Below, in pieces: positions 17,701 to 25,793 of a DNA stretch of 64,000 bases. Under the pieces are notes generated by a model. It searched no databases. It was not told the DNA's origin and saw only the letters and a list, made by a program, of their open reading frames with translations. Source of the stretch: Rhodohalobacter sp. 614A (GTDB lineage: Bacteria > Bacteroidota > Rhodothermia > Balneolales > Balneolaceae); assembly GCF_021462415.1 (NCBI RefSeq), contig NZ_JAKEDS010000001.1, forward strand, positions 2,099,935 to 2,163,934, written 5' to 3'. Each line of letters starts with the position of its first letter. Position 1 is the first letter of the stretch. The translations under genes and the position numbers were made by a program.

Positions 17701-19421
17701 AAGCTCACCCTTCCCACTAAATCATCGATGGATGAAGCTTCAACATCAGCGGAAAACGTACTATTAAAACTGGTCGAGTTGGCGTGAAATTCCGGGTAAA
17801 ACTTGTTGATGTCCATATTTTGAACATCTCCGTCTGACGTGAAAACATGCTGGTTCCCTTCTTTGCGATAGTTGCCGTCAGCAGAGACAAAAAATTCACC
17901 GTCGCTTGCATCAATATCATACTCCAGTTCGCCGGTATCAAAATCGAAATCAGCGATAAATGATTCCAGATCTACAGCCAGCAACGTGCTCTCACTCAAA
18001 TCAACAGAACTTGTAAAACGGGCATTACTTCCCGTTCCTGTTCCCTCCAGGGTCACATCTCCCTGGATAACCGAAGCTCTTGTGGTATCACTCAAAAAGG
18101 GCGTGATATCCAGCGAATCTACTTCAAACAGTAAATTGTAATTAAGCGGCCGATTAAGTGAAAGAGAACCATCCAGATGAAAGGCACCGGCCTGTGTTTC
18201 TGCCTGGAAATTGGCGGCCAGTTGTTCGGTGTCGCCATCCAACTCGCCGCGAATAGTACTCAATTGGTAACGCTGAAGATTGTATTCGTGATCAAAATAG
18301 TTTTCGGAAACCCAATCGAGCATGTTCGGCTGAATGACCACATTGTCCAGTTGAGCGTGATACGAAAAATTATCGGCAAACAGGTTTTCTGCCCGGGCCG
18401 TAATTAAAAATGATGACTCGCCGATATTTGCCTGTAAACGATCCAGGAAATATTCATCGAGTGTTCCTTCTGATTGCAACACGATTTGAAGATCGTCCTC
18501 AAACGGCGGATATTTGTCGGCAAAAAGGTTTACAAATGATGTGGCAAATGAACTGTTGCTTATTTGAAAACGATAGGTAGCATCTTTAAACTGCTGGGCC
18601 AGACTGTCGTTATAGAGCGATACGGGAGATGCTTCAAAACTGAAATCGGTTTCGCTGATGGCCGTACTCAATCTGAACCTGTTGAGTTCGAAAAATTCAT
18701 CATCATTGTAAAACTGACCGCTCATCTGGAAAAACCGGTAAGATGTGCCGGGGATATCTGCGTAAAAGTTGGGCAGATCAAAAAAGATTTGTGATTCAGT
18801 GACTTCGAGGAAGACTTCCAAATCCACATTTTCAACATTAAATGGAGGATTAAGATGAAGTTGTTCCGGCAGGCGAACGGATCGGTCAACCACAATTCTT
18901 CCATCCAACACCTTTATTTCCGGCGCATAAATATGGATTCTTTCCAGGATTCGTATTTCTCCTTCAAGAATATCGGGTTGTTGCTGTTCAGGCAACTCTC
19001 TTTGTTTCAGGGCATTGAAGAAAGTAATCTCACCGTTCTCATTCTCTTTCAAGTGAAAAGTGGGTTCAGAAACTTCAAATGAAGAGATAGATAGATTTTG
19101 CTGAAGTAATTCCCACATGTTTACACGGACCTCAGCTTTGTCAAATGAAAAAACGGCCAGCGTTGAATCGGATGGAGAATATATTTTCCCATTTTCCACA
19201 CTGGCAGAAAAAGGCAGAAATCCTCCTACATCTTCCACTTCCAGGCTGCCCTCAAATTGGTTGTTGAAGGCAGTAATAACCTCATTTTTCATGTAATTCT
19301 TGCTGACGGGAAGTTGAAGAGCTCCAATAGCCAGAGGAATGGTAATCGCAACAAGTGCGAGCAGAACGAATACCATTCGCCAAAAGAAAATCCAGATTTT
19401 ATGTAGGTATCTTAGAAACAA
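14736..19421 (-). CDS. tamB: TamB-like translocation and assembly module / AsmA-like lipid-transfer protein
   Basis: A very long protein (1561 residues) with one N-terminal membrane anchor (WIFFWRMVFVLLALVAITI), thousands of bases of repeating beta-strand blocks (AsmA/DUF748-like), and a C-terminal DUF490/TamB domain. That domain includes FGRFNIESGTYQFVSGDIF, the RVPVELVLEITGTM segment and a barrel-like YRINQTFSLTAFHRQDP. TamB spans the periplasm and is implicated in outer-membrane protein assembly and phospholipid traffic. A TamA partner is not adjacent, although the fusion protein two genes downstream carries a BamA-like barrel. Confidence 0.9.
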   Translation of the reverse strand: MFLRYLHKIWIFFWRMVFVLLALVAITIPLAIGALQLPVSKNYMKNEVITAFNNQFEGSLEVEDVGGFLPFSASVENGKIYSPSDSTLAVFSFDKAEVRVNMWELLQQNLSISSFEVSEPTFHLKENENGEITFFNALKQRELPEQQQPDILEGEIRILERIHIYAPEIKVLDGRIVVDRSVRLPEQLHLNPPFNVENVDLEVFLEVTESQIFFDLPNFYADIPGTSYRFFQMSGQFYNDDEFFELNRFRLSTAISETDFSFEASPVSLYNDSLAQQFKDATYRFQISNSSFATSFVNLFADKYPPFEDDLQIVLQSEGTLDEYFLDRLQANIGESSFLITARAENLFADNFSYHAQLDNVVIQPNMLDWVSENYFDHEYNLQRYQLSTIRGELDGDTEQLAANFQAETQAGAFHLDGSLSLNRPLNYNLLFEVDSLDITPFLSDTTRASVIQGDVTLEGTGTGSNARFTSSVDLSESTLLAVDLESFIADFDFDTGELEYDIDASDGEFFVSADGNYRKEGNQHVFTSDGDVQNMDINKFYPEFHANSTSFNSTFSADVEASSIDDLVGRVSFEMEQSTIDADTLRPHQFYADINQNPDNTRTFRFTSSFFDGEMQGTLTFGLIRKQFQYWNAYLRERIEQEFLFNPDYFGELETPVFSDGEDSAVDISVDMNVKDLSLFRKYYPDFPEIESEARLTASVNASPERLLITGDISDQSFRTEQIHAENFNTTFTASLRHDADLKSSSTVDLQINSSQAGFKNLNLKESSINFTMRDDSFRVHQNFERLEDDLVLESVFNGHLRADTVEVTLENFAMGTSVYKWTTQNIPKLAYTNQHSLVVDNFVLVSDTDYIEINGTYSDNFEDSVNYQIENLDLSRISGLIDGRVTFSGMLNGDFETRTLSQIPSITGNLAIEEGRMLGRVVGDVTLNSTFNSELERFDTNVHIYTDPQKYQRYYNRNDGIGQDLRLDGYFKLPNENTPPDEELFNFDADFRQIDMWIVSVIVPNIIIDMEGSATGNGYIRGNATDFDFDATFNTNDVYGVPAFTNVEYTLNGDIRFNKTDGLIFQDVQLADQHGGTGTLNGQVDLNNFAPVTDIDLILDLDDLQFMNNPYDPDIPFYGSIFGTGRAEITGTNFQPLLRTIRPLAISSNSSISIPLEPTTEYEQDHRFIRFVESFDIPYWESSLSPINGENGQEELTEELSFMERFTMDLQFQANNPINVDVIFDRVTNDMIDANGTGQMRLILDDQNVSMFGRFNIESGTYQFVSGDIFTRRFSLEEGGSISWSGDLADADLDVTAVYRARPNINTLQVTGVDAASQGPAQRVPVELVLEITGTMTSVENDFFFRMPTGIESNADPTIATQISNLNQNEDEKLIQATSILLSGNFLPPSQTQGLGLTESFSGTAVVVNPLITSQLINPLLSNQISSLLRSDVTFDIDVNLNTLNEVDLGVALRLFDDRIVLRREGQITGEQSEIGDIGATYRINQTFSLTAFHRQDPTITNTSDFETQQAQEMNGIGVEAQVQFNTWQKLRARISNAFRSLFGIETKDEEDDQSIVEN

Positions 19422-19445
19422 TCGCGATCAGAAAGATTTACACTG

Positions 19446-20537
19446 TTATAATTCATCAAATACAACATCCCAGGCCTGATTGATGAATGCTTCATTTTCA
19501 ACTGTTTTTACCTGTGGATGTTGCCAGGATTTAAGTAGAACAAATTTTATATGCTGATCGGTTCTTTTTTTATCCGATTTCATATACTCGTTTAACCGTT
19601 CGTAAGACAATTCATCTTTCGAAATCCTGTATGCATAAAGAGAACGGTACAAATCGAGTTTCGTTGTTTCGAGACGGCCTCCCGTTAAAGTTGACAGTTT
19701 TTGAGCCGCCAGCATTCCCAGGAAAACGGCTTCGCCGTGGCTAATCGTATCAAAATCACAAGCCTTTTCCAGCGCATGTGCAAAAGTGTGGCCATAGTTC
19801 AGAAAAGCCCTGACTCCGCTTTCAAACTCATCTTCTTCAACCACATCGGCTTTTATCTGAATACATTTGGCAATCAATTGAATCAGTTTTTCCGGATTGA
19901 TGGATGATAAATCTGGTTCCAGAAATATTTCCGCCTCTTTGAATATTTTATCGTCACGGATTGCTCCATACTTCAAAATTTCGCTCAGCCCGTTAATCCA
20001 CTCTTTTTTGGGAAGTGAACTCAGAAAATGAATATCTGCAATCACCATATCGGGTTGGTAAAACGATCCAATCAGATTCTTTCCGGTGGTGTGATTCACT
20101 CCGGTTTTCCCGCCAATTGAACTATCTACCATCGCGAGAACGGTTGTTGGAATGTGAATAAGCGGTACACCACGGAGGGCCGTTGCAGCTGTAAAACCAC
20201 CGAGATCTCCGGTTACGCCGCCGCCAATAACTACAATCGGGATGTTTCTGCGAATCCCTTCGTTGAGCAAAAAGTCGAGGGTTTTTTGCCACATTTTTAT
20301 TGATTTACTGCTTTCTCCCTGCGGCACTTCCAGGTAATGAACCTGTTTCACAAGTCCGGACAATACGGGTTCAATGAAGCCCCAGTGTTGCTTAAAAACA
20401 TTTTCATCGATCAGTACAAACAACTTATCTGCGTTTTTGTCATCGAGATATTCTGCTAAACTTTCTTCCAGAATATTTTTTCCAACAAGAGCTTTGTAGC
20501 TGCTTGAAGTTGCATTAATGGTAATCTCGGCCTTCAT
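19446..20537 (-). CDS. aroB: 3-dehydroquinate synthase
   Basis: 363 residues, a typical AroB. The NAD/metal region GGGVTGDLGGFTAATALRG, the segment TTVLAMVDSSIGGKTGVNH and the metal ligands in NYGHTFAHALE are all present. It catalyses cyclisation of DAHP to 3-dehydroquinate in the shikimate pathway. Its start overlaps the end of aroK by 23 bp, giving an aroK-aroB unit as in many bacteria, and 24 bp separate it from tamB. Confidence 0.96.
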   Translation of the reverse strand: MKAEITINATSSSYKALVGKNILEESLAEYLDDKNADKLFVLIDENVFKQHWGFIEPVLSGLVKQVHYLEVPQGESSKSIKMWQKTLDFLLNEGIRRNIPIVVIGGGVTGDLGGFTAATALRGVPLIHIPTTVLAMVDSSIGGKTGVNHTTGKNLIGSFYQPDMVIADIHFLSSLPKKEWINGLSEILKYGAIRDDKIFKEAEIFLEPDLSSINPEKLIQLIAKCIQIKADVVEEDEFESGVRAFLNYGHTFAHALEKACDFDTISHGEAVFLGMLAAQKLSTLTGGRLETTKLDLYRSLYAYRISKDELSYERLNEYMKSDKKRTDQHIKFVLLKSWQHPQVKTVENEAFINQAWDVVFDEL

Positions 20538-21060
20538 AAATCTTCAGCTTTTTTACTATTTCGGTGGTTACCTGTTCTACGGATTTTTTTTCGGTTTGGA
20601 TGGAGAAATGAGCCTGCTCATAAAATTGCATTCGCTGATCAAACAATGTTGAAATGCGTTGTTCGAGTTCAACAGAATTTTCGAGCATGGGGCGGCCGGT
20701 TGTATCACTCAGTCGGTTCAGTATCTCAACTTGAGAAGCATCGATATACACCAGCCATCCATACAACTTCAGGTGATCTACAATCTGTTGGTTTTGAAGC
20801 GATCCGCCGCCTAAAGCTACGACACCCTCCACAGAACCGGCAATTTTCACAATTTGTTGCTTTTCAATTTCCCTGAACCTTTTTTCTCCCTTTCGATTGA
20901 AAATTTCGGGGATAGTCATCTTTTCAGATTCTTCAATCAGTTCGTCAAGATCGGTAAACGGTACTTCCAGGTCTTCTGCAAGTTGTTTCCCAATGGTGGA
21001 CTTTCCGGAGCCCATCATGCCGCAAAGAAAAACAGGATGAGAAATAGTTTTTCGGTTCAT
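20515..21060 (-). CDS. aroK: Shikimate kinase
   Basis: 181 residues. The Walker A loop is GMMGSGKSTIGKQL (near residues 14-27). Substrate-binding residues appear in FTDLDELIEESE, RFREIEKQ and VALGGGSLQ, and the lid motif TTGRPML is intact. It phosphorylates shikimate using ATP. Its ATG overlaps the NFACT stop by 4 bases (ATGA), so it is translationally coupled to that gene and followed directly by aroB. Confidence 0.95.
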   Translation of the reverse strand: MNRKTISHPVFLCGMMGSGKSTIGKQLAEDLEVPFTDLDELIEESEKMTIPEIFNRKGEKRFREIEKQQIVKIAGSVEGVVALGGGSLQNQQIVDHLKLYGWLVYIDASQVEILNRLSDTTGRPMLENSVELEQRISTLFDQRMQFYEQAHFSIQTEKKSVEQVTTEIVKKLKIYEGRDYH

Positions 21061-22640
21061 GAGGACATTTTTTGCGGTTTCACTATTTCTACTTCTTCCC
21101 GGTTCACGCGTACAGATCCTGCAGGTGCGCCTTTCGGTTTTACAACATATTTTCGTTTTGTGATAATAACCGGCGCCAGACCCGAACCCCTTGCTTTAGA
21201 ATTCCAGGCAGCAACGGAAGCTGCTTTTAATAACGTACTTTTCGGCGGCATCTCTTTGTGATTATCCATTCGTATAACCAAATGAGATCCGCTTACACCT
21301 CGGGCATGCATCCATACATCTTCTTTGTGAGCATCGGTCGTCAGCTGATCATTACTTTTGGCATTTTTACCCACCCAGATTTCATAACCATCAATTTCAA
21401 GCACGCGATAGGGCGGGGCTTTTTTGGCAGCTTCGGCTTTCAGAACACCAGCATCTAACAATTCCTGCTCATGGTTTTTGTACCAATCCTGGAACTCGTA
21501 AAGTTTATCAACCTCATTGAGAGAGGTTTGCAGTTCCTTCAAATGGTCCAATTTCTTTTCAATTTCTCCAAGACGTCGCCTAGACTCTTTTACATTTCGT
21601 TTCGATTTCGCCGATTTTTCGTAATAATATTGCGCATTTTCAGCCAGTGAAAGTTCAGGTTTTACAGGTATTTCAACTTCATCTTCAGGACTATAAAGAT
21701 CGGGAAATGTAACCGAATCATTAAACGCTTTTTTTTCGTGAGCGTGCGCCATTAAAATATGTCCGTATTTTTCGTATTTGTCAGCCCGTTTCAATCCTTT
21801 ATCAGCTTTTTGGAGTTCCTGAAGGGTTGATTCGTACTTGTTGATCATCTTCTCCATTCTCGGGCGAATGGATTGCCGTTGACTTTCCAAACGTCTTTGG
21901 TAAGATGATTTGTAATAAGCAAAGCGAATAGCATCATTCACATCATCAAAAACCTTGAGATTGCCATAGGGGAGGAGGTCTTCCGGAATCAAACAGAGGT
22001 TTCCATTTTCGAGCACACGAAACTCCGGCCGATTCAGCATGGCGTGGATGAGCGAATCAACAACTTCTTTAATTTCTGAAATGGATTTCTCTTTAAGTCC
22101 AAACTCATAAATAATCAGGGGAATCAGGTGCCGCGGGAATTTTGGATCGAGTTTGGTAATAACTCTTTTTACCGAATCATCAGAATTTGGTGATTTTGCC
22201 ACCGAAGCCTGGCGGGGTTTTGGCGCAGGTTTTCCTTCAAATTCATCGGGTGACTTGAAAGATTCAATAATTTCATCATTTTTTAATAGAAAGATATTCG
22301 GAGTATTTCCAAAAATTTGGAACATTAAGGAAAACTCCTGATCAAAGATGAAAGTGATGTAGCGATCATTATCTGCCATGATAACGTCGCGTATTGTTTT
22401 TCCCGAAAGGGAATCAAAAAAGCTTGTGATATTGGCCTTCTTGGGAGGTCTGTCGGAATCGATGAAGAGAGCTGTCTCAGCTGGATCGGACGAAAATTTT
22501 ATTCGAAATCGATTTTCTTCGAGCGATATATATGCATCCCAGACATTTTTATGCGGCGAGATACTAAATTGAAAGGATCGGCCTTTGCATTTGTTTTTTA
22601 GTACCTTCGTTAGATATATTAGTGCATAGAAATTATTCAT
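21057..22640 (-). CDS. NFACT-family ribosome quality-control protein (RqcH-like)
   Basis: 527 residues with the NFACT layout: an N-terminal NFACT-N domain starting MNNFYALIYLTKVLKNKC, a central basic coiled coil (about 250-375, containing RLESQRQSIRPRMEKMINKY) and a C-terminal NFACT-R (DUF814) domain with EIWVGKNAKSNDQLTTD and DVWMHARGVSGSHLVIRM. Bacterial RqcH binds split 50S subunits and adds C-terminal alanine tails to stalled chains. The Asp-Arg pair needed for tRNA binding in RqcH appears to be present (DNDRYITF, Asp92-Arg93). It heads the aroK-aroB-tamB-rnr run. Confidence 0.88.
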   Translation of the reverse strand: MNNFYALIYLTKVLKNKCKGRSFQFSISPHKNVWDAYISLEENRFRIKFSSDPAETALFIDSDRPPKKANITSFFDSLSGKTIRDVIMADNDRYITFIFDQEFSLMFQIFGNTPNIFLLKNDEIIESFKSPDEFEGKPAPKPRQASVAKSPNSDDSVKRVITKLDPKFPRHLIPLIIYEFGLKEKSISEIKEVVDSLIHAMLNRPEFRVLENGNLCLIPEDLLPYGNLKVFDDVNDAIRFAYYKSSYQRRLESQRQSIRPRMEKMINKYESTLQELQKADKGLKRADKYEKYGHILMAHAHEKKAFNDSVTFPDLYSPEDEVEIPVKPELSLAENAQYYYEKSAKSKRNVKESRRRLGEIEKKLDHLKELQTSLNEVDKLYEFQDWYKNHEQELLDAGVLKAEAAKKAPPYRVLEIDGYEIWVGKNAKSNDQLTTDAHKEDVWMHARGVSGSHLVIRMDNHKEMPPKSTLLKAASVAAWNSKARGSGLAPVIITKRKYVVKPKGAPAGSVRVNREEVEIVKPQKMSS

Positions 22641-22684
22641 TGGGATGAGAACTGATAAAAAAAGTTTTCAAATAAAAAGTAAGC

Positions 22685-23335
22685 ATGCAGTATCCTATTT
22701 TTCAGTCCGTTGTTAACAAAATTAACGGCTCATTAAACAAGAGGAATATAAATGTTGTTAAGTTTAAAACGTGGGAAGAATCAAAGATAAATGCTGCAGG
22801 ACTTGAAATTCTGATTGATCTGAAAGATTCCACGAATCACTTAACACATCTTTCTATTAATTTCGACTGGGACAGTTTTCGGGAAGCCGCCATGGCTAAT
22901 AAGTTAGACGGTACCGGCGATCATCCCATGTTGAAGTCGAAGCGTTTAATGGAAGCCAATGTGGTGCCTTCTATCGACATCGAGCTTGTCTGGCATTTTG
23001 ATGTTCAGCGCTGTCAGCCGGAAACGGGTACAGATGATGATAATTACAGAATTCAGATGGCAAGCGAGTGGATGGACCGAGCCAGCAAGAAAGTGAATGA
23101 GCTGCTGATTTCAGATGATATCATCACCCGATGGCATATTGAAATTGACGGTGATGAATATGGGAAATATCTCACTGCCATCAACCTGCTTTCCTATTTT
23201 CAATTCTCCATCGGCAATCTGGATAGCCTGAATGAGGTTCACAATTACATTGGTAGAAAACTCACACATTTGTTGTATAAGGCTAATAAAATCATCAAAA
23301 TTGCCGACAGCAGTGTTGTTGTAAATGCCGCCTGA
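22685..23335 (+). CDS. Conserved-looking hypothetical protein, 216 residues
   Basis: I do not recognise this protein. It is soluble, with no signal peptide or membrane segment, and mixed alpha/beta in character. There is a central charged stretch around SINFDWDSFREAAMANKLDG and a region VPSIDIELVWHFDVQRC, followed by helical segments in the C-terminal half. It has no Cys-His metal cluster and no obvious nucleotide-binding loop. It is divergent from the NFACT gene across 44 bp and ends just before a strong hairpin shared with the small basic protein gene. Codon use looks like the neighbouring core genes. Confidence 0.7.
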   Translation: MQYPIFQSVVNKINGSLNKRNINVVKFKTWEESKINAAGLEILIDLKDSTNHLTHLSINFDWDSFREAAMANKLDGTGDHPMLKSKRLMEANVVPSIDIELVWHFDVQRCQPETGTDDDNYRIQMASEWMDRASKKVNELLISDDIITRWHIEIDGDEYGKYLTAINLLSYFQFSIGNLDSLNEVHNYIGRKLTHLLYKANKIIKIADSSVVVNAA

Positions 23336-23355
23336 GTTGAGTATGGCCATAAAAA

Positions 23356-23379
23356 AAGGGCACAAAAAATTGTGCCCTT
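23356..23379. terminator. Bidirectional Rho-independent terminator
   Basis: A perfect 10-bp stem, AAGGGCACAA / TTGTGCCCTT, with a 4-base A loop is flanked by an A tract on the left. It can end the rightward 216-residue gene and, read leftward with its T tract, the small basic protein gene. Confidence 0.85.
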
Positions 23380-23400
23380 GAAATGGTTCTGACCTAAAAA

Positions 23401-23493
23401 TTACTTTTTCTTTTTATGCCTGTTTTTTCTCAGACGTTTTTTGCGTTTGTGTTTCGCAATTTTTGCTCGTTTTCTTTTTTTTCCGCTTGGCAT
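23401..23493 (-). CDS. COX24/AURKAIP1-type small basic protein (30 residues)
   Basis: A very short gene encoding MPSGKKRKRAKIAKHKRKKR followed by LRKNRHKKKK, so more than half of the residues are Lys or Arg. The pattern KRxKxxKHKRKKRLRKNRHK matches the COX24/AURKAIP1 C-terminal (DUF1713-type) family: mitochondrial mS38, mycobacterial bS22, and small proteins annotated in many Bacteroidota. It is probably a small ribosomal-subunit component. A GGGTG stretch lies about 8 bases before the ATG, and the shared terminator follows the stop. Too small for most gene finders. Confidence 0.8.
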   Translation of the reverse strand: MPSGKKRKRAKIAKHKRKKRLRKNRHKKKK

Positions 23494-23748
23494 AAAATCA
23501 CCCGGGTTATTTTGTTAAGCTTCCAATTTCTTCTGTTACAGGGAACAGTCGTGTATTGACACAGACAAACAAAATAAGAAATGTTTTCCAGAAATCTATA
23601 CAGGTTTCATTATTTGAAAAGGGATGGTTCCTGAAACCCATCAAAAATTACACCGGTTACAAACATTTTAGAAATTTCCTTCAAAACAATTCTGCCAAAG
23701 GGCTTGAAATTCATTATTTTGGATGCTTGAATATATTTTAAAATCAAC

Positions 23749-25098
23749 ATGCCAGATTTAATTAAAGTAGCAAAGTTCGGAGGCACCAGCATGGCAGATC
23801 TTACCGCCATGAAACGATGTGCCTCCATTGTTTCATCTGATCCCGATAAAAAAGTAATTGTAGTTAGTGCCACCTCCGGTACAACAAATTTGCTTACAGA
23901 ATTATGTACCGAAGAATCGGTTGAAACCAGGGTTGAAATTGTATCACAAATCAAGGAGAAGCATCTTGCTATTTGTAAGCAATTTGGAAATCCAAAGACA
24001 CTCCTGGATGAAGTAACGGCCTTATTAAGTGAGCTTGAGGCCATTGCTTCGAGAAAACAGATTATGACGAAAATGCTTCGTGATGAGATCCTGTCGTTCG
24101 GTGAACGGCTCTCGTCCAGAATATTTTCCGAAGTTTTAAAGGTGGATTCCGGTGACGATATTCAATGGCTCGACGCCAGAACCGTCATAAAAACGGATAA
24201 CCATTATGGGAGTGCAGAACCGGATATTGATGAAATCGGAAAAGCTTCATCAGAGATATTACAGCCGTTGCTAAAAGATGCGAGAGTGGTAACACAGGGG
24301 TTCATCGGATCCGATTCTAAAGGAACCACCACCACACTGGGACGCGGCGGAAGTGATTACTCAGCAGCACTTTTTGCTGAAGCTGTGGATGCTGATGTGC
24401 TTGAAATCTGGACTGATGTCACTGCAATCTATACAACCGATCCGCGAATTGCGCCGGATGCTCGTCCCATTACAGAGATCAGCTTCGATGAAGCCGCGGA
24501 GCTATCCGTTTTTGGAGCGAAAGTTTTGCATCCGGCAACAGTTGTGCCTGCTATTCGGAAAAATATCCGGGTGTATGTAGGATCCAGTATTCATCCCGAA
24601 AAACCGGGAACCTGGATTGTCCGGGATACAAAAGAAAAGCCGGTCATTCGGGCCATTAGCCTGCGCCGAAGACAAACACTGGTAAAAGTTCATAGCCTTG
24701 ATATGCTTCATCGGTATGGCTTTCTTGCAAAGCTCTTCCAGGTTTTGGGCGATCATAAAATTAGTGTGGATCTCGTAACAACGAGTGAGGTTAGCGTGGC
24801 TTTGACACTCGACTCGGACATTAATAACCCCGGTCAGCCGATGCTCGGTGAAGAAGTTTTAGAGGAACTACAAAAGTTCAGTGAAGTAGAAATTATTAAA
24901 GACTTGTCGCTCGTGGCGCTTGTTGGAAATAATTTGAATCAAACGGCTGGTTTAAGCGGCCCGATTTTTGGATCTCTTCTGGATGTTAATATTCATCTGA
25001 TCTGCCACGGCGCCAGTTCATACAATTTGTGTTTTCTTGTTGCTGAAGAGGATGCCGAAAACGTTGTACAAGTATTGCATAAACAGTTTATTAAGTAA
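23749..25098 (+). CDS. lysC: Aspartate kinase
   Basis: 449 residues. The N-terminal kinase domain has KFGGTSMAD (8-17) and TTLGRGGSDYSAALFAEA. Two ACT regulatory domains follow (SLDMLHRYGFLAKLFQVLGD, then LVGNNLNQTAGLSGPIFGSL), as in lysine-sensitive AKIII-like enzymes. It makes aspartyl phosphate, the first step towards lysine, methionine and threonine. It has no homoserine dehydrogenase fusion. Its stop overlaps the dapB start (TAATG), and dapA follows, so lysine/diaminopimelate supply is the likely main role. No lysine riboswitch is visible in the 250-bp leader. Confidence 0.95.
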   Translation: MPDLIKVAKFGGTSMADLTAMKRCASIVSSDPDKKVIVVSATSGTTNLLTELCTEESVETRVEIVSQIKEKHLAICKQFGNPKTLLDEVTALLSELEAIASRKQIMTKMLRDEILSFGERLSSRIFSEVLKVDSGDDIQWLDARTVIKTDNHYGSAEPDIDEIGKASSEILQPLLKDARVVTQGFIGSDSKGTTTTLGRGGSDYSAALFAEAVDADVLEIWTDVTAIYTTDPRIAPDARPITEISFDEAAELSVFGAKVLHPATVVPAIRKNIRVYVGSSIHPEKPGTWIVRDTKEKPVIRAISLRRRQTLVKVHSLDMLHRYGFLAKLFQVLGDHKISVDLVTTSEVSVALTLDSDINNPGQPMLGEEVLEELQKFSEVEIIKDLSLVALVGNNLNQTAGLSGPIFGSLLDVNIHLICHGASSYNLCFLVAEEDAENVVQVLHKQFIK

Positions 25099-25793
25099 TG
25101 AAGGAATCTACCAAAAATAGAAAATATGCCGTTATAGGAACGGGAAAAACGGGTGGAACAATAGCGGATCAACTTGAAGATGCGGCCATCCCGTTTGATG
25201 AGAACAATAAACCAACACCGGAAAAACTTTCAGAAGCCGATGTTGCGATTGTTTTCGTGCCCGGAGAAGCAGCCGAAGAAGTAATTGAAATTTTAATGGA
25301 AACCAAAATTCCCGCAGTGTTTGGAACTACCGGTTACCAATGGCCACAGGAGTTACCGGATCGGGTAAAGTTAAAAGGCAATCGCTGGGTGATTGGATCG
25401 AACTTTAGCCTTGGTATGAATCTTGTCAGGAAGGCCATCAATATTTTGGGCAAAGGATCGGAATTTCTGGATAATCCACAGTTTCATATTCATGAAATCC
25501 ACCATGTTCATAAAAAAGATGCCCCGAGCGGTACGGCGCTTTCCTGGAGAGAATGGCTCGGGAAGGATGCGACTATTTCGTCTGATCGTCAGGGCGATGT
25601 AAAAGGAATTCACAATTTACATGTAAAGACATCCGGCGAATCCATCTACCTGAAGCATGAAGCACACAGCCGTTCCATTTTTGCCGAAGGCGCAATTTGG
25701 ACCGCAAATTATATTCTCGATCACCCGGAAATTGAACCGGGAGTTTATCCTTTTTCTGAATTGTTTGATCGTGCATTTAAAGAACTGTTATGA
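25098..25793 (+). CDS. dapB: 4-hydroxy-tetrahydrodipicolinate reductase
   Basis: 231 residues, short but usual for Bacteroidota-type DapB. A Rossmann loop IGTGKTGGTIAD sits at the N-terminus. The substrate-binding/catalytic motif is HEIHHVHKKDAPSGTAL, with the His-His pair and Lys followed by Ser-Gly-Thr. It reduces the DapA product to tetrahydrodipicolinate. It is coupled at both ends: TAATG with lysC and an ATGA overlap with dapA. Confidence 0.95.
   Translation: MKESTKNRKYAVIGTGKTGGTIADQLEDAAIPFDENNKPTPEKLSEADVAIVFVPGEAAEEVIEILMETKIPAVFGTTGYQWPQELPDRVKLKGNRWVIGSNFSLGMNLVRKAINILGKGSEFLDNPQFHIHEIHHVHKKDAPSGTALSWREWLGKDATISSDRQGDVKGIHNLHVKTSGESIYLKHEAHSRSIFAEGAIWTANYILDHPEIEPGVYPFSELFDRAFKELL

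Noticed and set aside
23500..23748. Lysine riboswitch or leader peptide before lysC
   Set aside because: No lysine-box motifs or terminator/antiterminator pair was seen. The 61-codon frame at 23556-23741 has no family features and overlaps the likely promoter region.
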